Source: an uncultured Lachnospiraceae bacterium (GTDB taxonomy: Bacteria; Bacillota; Clostridia; Lachnospirales; Lachnospiraceae). Taken from it: a stretch of 22,235 bases of DNA. Both the position numbers and the translations under genes were made by a program. Within the stretch, counting starts at the first letter, position 1, and every line of letters begins with the position of its first letter. The DNA lies in assembly GCA_910586955.1 (NCBI GenBank), contig CAJUMM010000047.1, positions 1 to 22,235 on the forward strand, in the 5' to 3' direction. Below are positions 22,044-22,235 of this stretch, in pieces. The notes below the pieces were generated by a model that was given only the letters and a program-made list of their open reading frames with translations, was not told where the DNA came from and made no database searches.

Positions 22044-22235
22044 AAAAAGTCTATCCTTTGACATTGAAGATGCGTCTGTCTCTTCTTTTGTTTGTTACAG
22101 CTATTCCTTTAACCGTAATGATGCTTGGGATACTGAACATGATCCGGGAGTATTCCGATTCCTACAACCGTATCATGTCCAACCTGAAAGTTGCAAATGA
22201 ATACAATATAAAATTTAAGCAGGATATGGAGTATT
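22040..22235 (+). CDS. Sensor histidine kinase, N-terminal fragment (YesM-like, cut by window edge)
   Basis: GTG at 22040 overlaps the regulator stop (GTGA). The 65 visible codons give a short basic start and a strong membrane segment (about 13-34, LSLLLFVTAIPLTVMMLGIL), then a helical extracytoplasmic stretch (REYSDSYNRIMSNLKVANEY). That topology and position fit a YesM-type sensor kinase partnering the YesN-like regulator. The kinase domain is beyond the window, so the identity rests on context. Confidence 0.8.
   Translation, partial: MKKVYPLTLKMRLSLLLFVTAIPLTVMMLGILNMIREYSDSYNRIMSNLKVANEYNIKFKQDMEY

Overview
The window reads as a contig end from a Lachnospiraceae-type gut Firmicute. The family is inferred from gene content: a DUF5688-like protein, class I GdhA, an Rpn-type nuclease, a clostridial-type ribulokinase beside AraA, a YesN/YesM system, and moderately GC-rich coding DNA between AT-rich promoters. 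The genus cannot be named. Positions 1-46 are not biological; they match the Illumina universal (P5/TruSeq) adapter. The contig appears to stop inside a repeated element.

Layout. 47-2195: two copies of an intergenic hairpin repeat, an M24 aminopeptidase, efp, and a tRNA-Arg(CCG) on the minus strand. 2297-6161: a DUF5688-like protein, a membrane-anchored SH3b protein, a minus-strand FliD-C-like protein and a small helical protein. 6189-8697: gdhA behind a leader containing a terminator-like hairpin, then a convergent Rpn-family nuclease. 8927-15932: an apparent co-directional run of rluF, a divergent ligA, a HAD phosphatase, glgB and an MscS channel, closed by a terminator. 15994-20801: an L-arabinose unit, araR-araA-ribulokinase, driven from an AT-rich leader with a TTGACA/TATAAA promoter and GTACAA operator-like motifs. 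20841-22235: a terminator that overlaps a 22-codon leader ORF, a YesN-like response regulator, and the start of its sensor kinase, cut by the window edge.

The most unusual content is a family of structured repeats of about 110 nt, with five full copies plus truncated and collapsed ones. They lie between co-directional genes, from just after one stop codon to just before the next Shine-Dalgarno, always in the same orientation. Their middle stem is conserved in sequence, while the flanking stems differ between copies yet keep pairing. That pattern of compensatory change points to selection on an RNA structure. I do not recognise the family.

AraR should sense L-arabinose and relieve repression of araA and the kinase, giving L-ribulose 5-phosphate. 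araD and a transporter are not in the window; the downstream two-component system may control one. GlgB, GdhA, RluF, LigA and EF-P are housekeeping functions.
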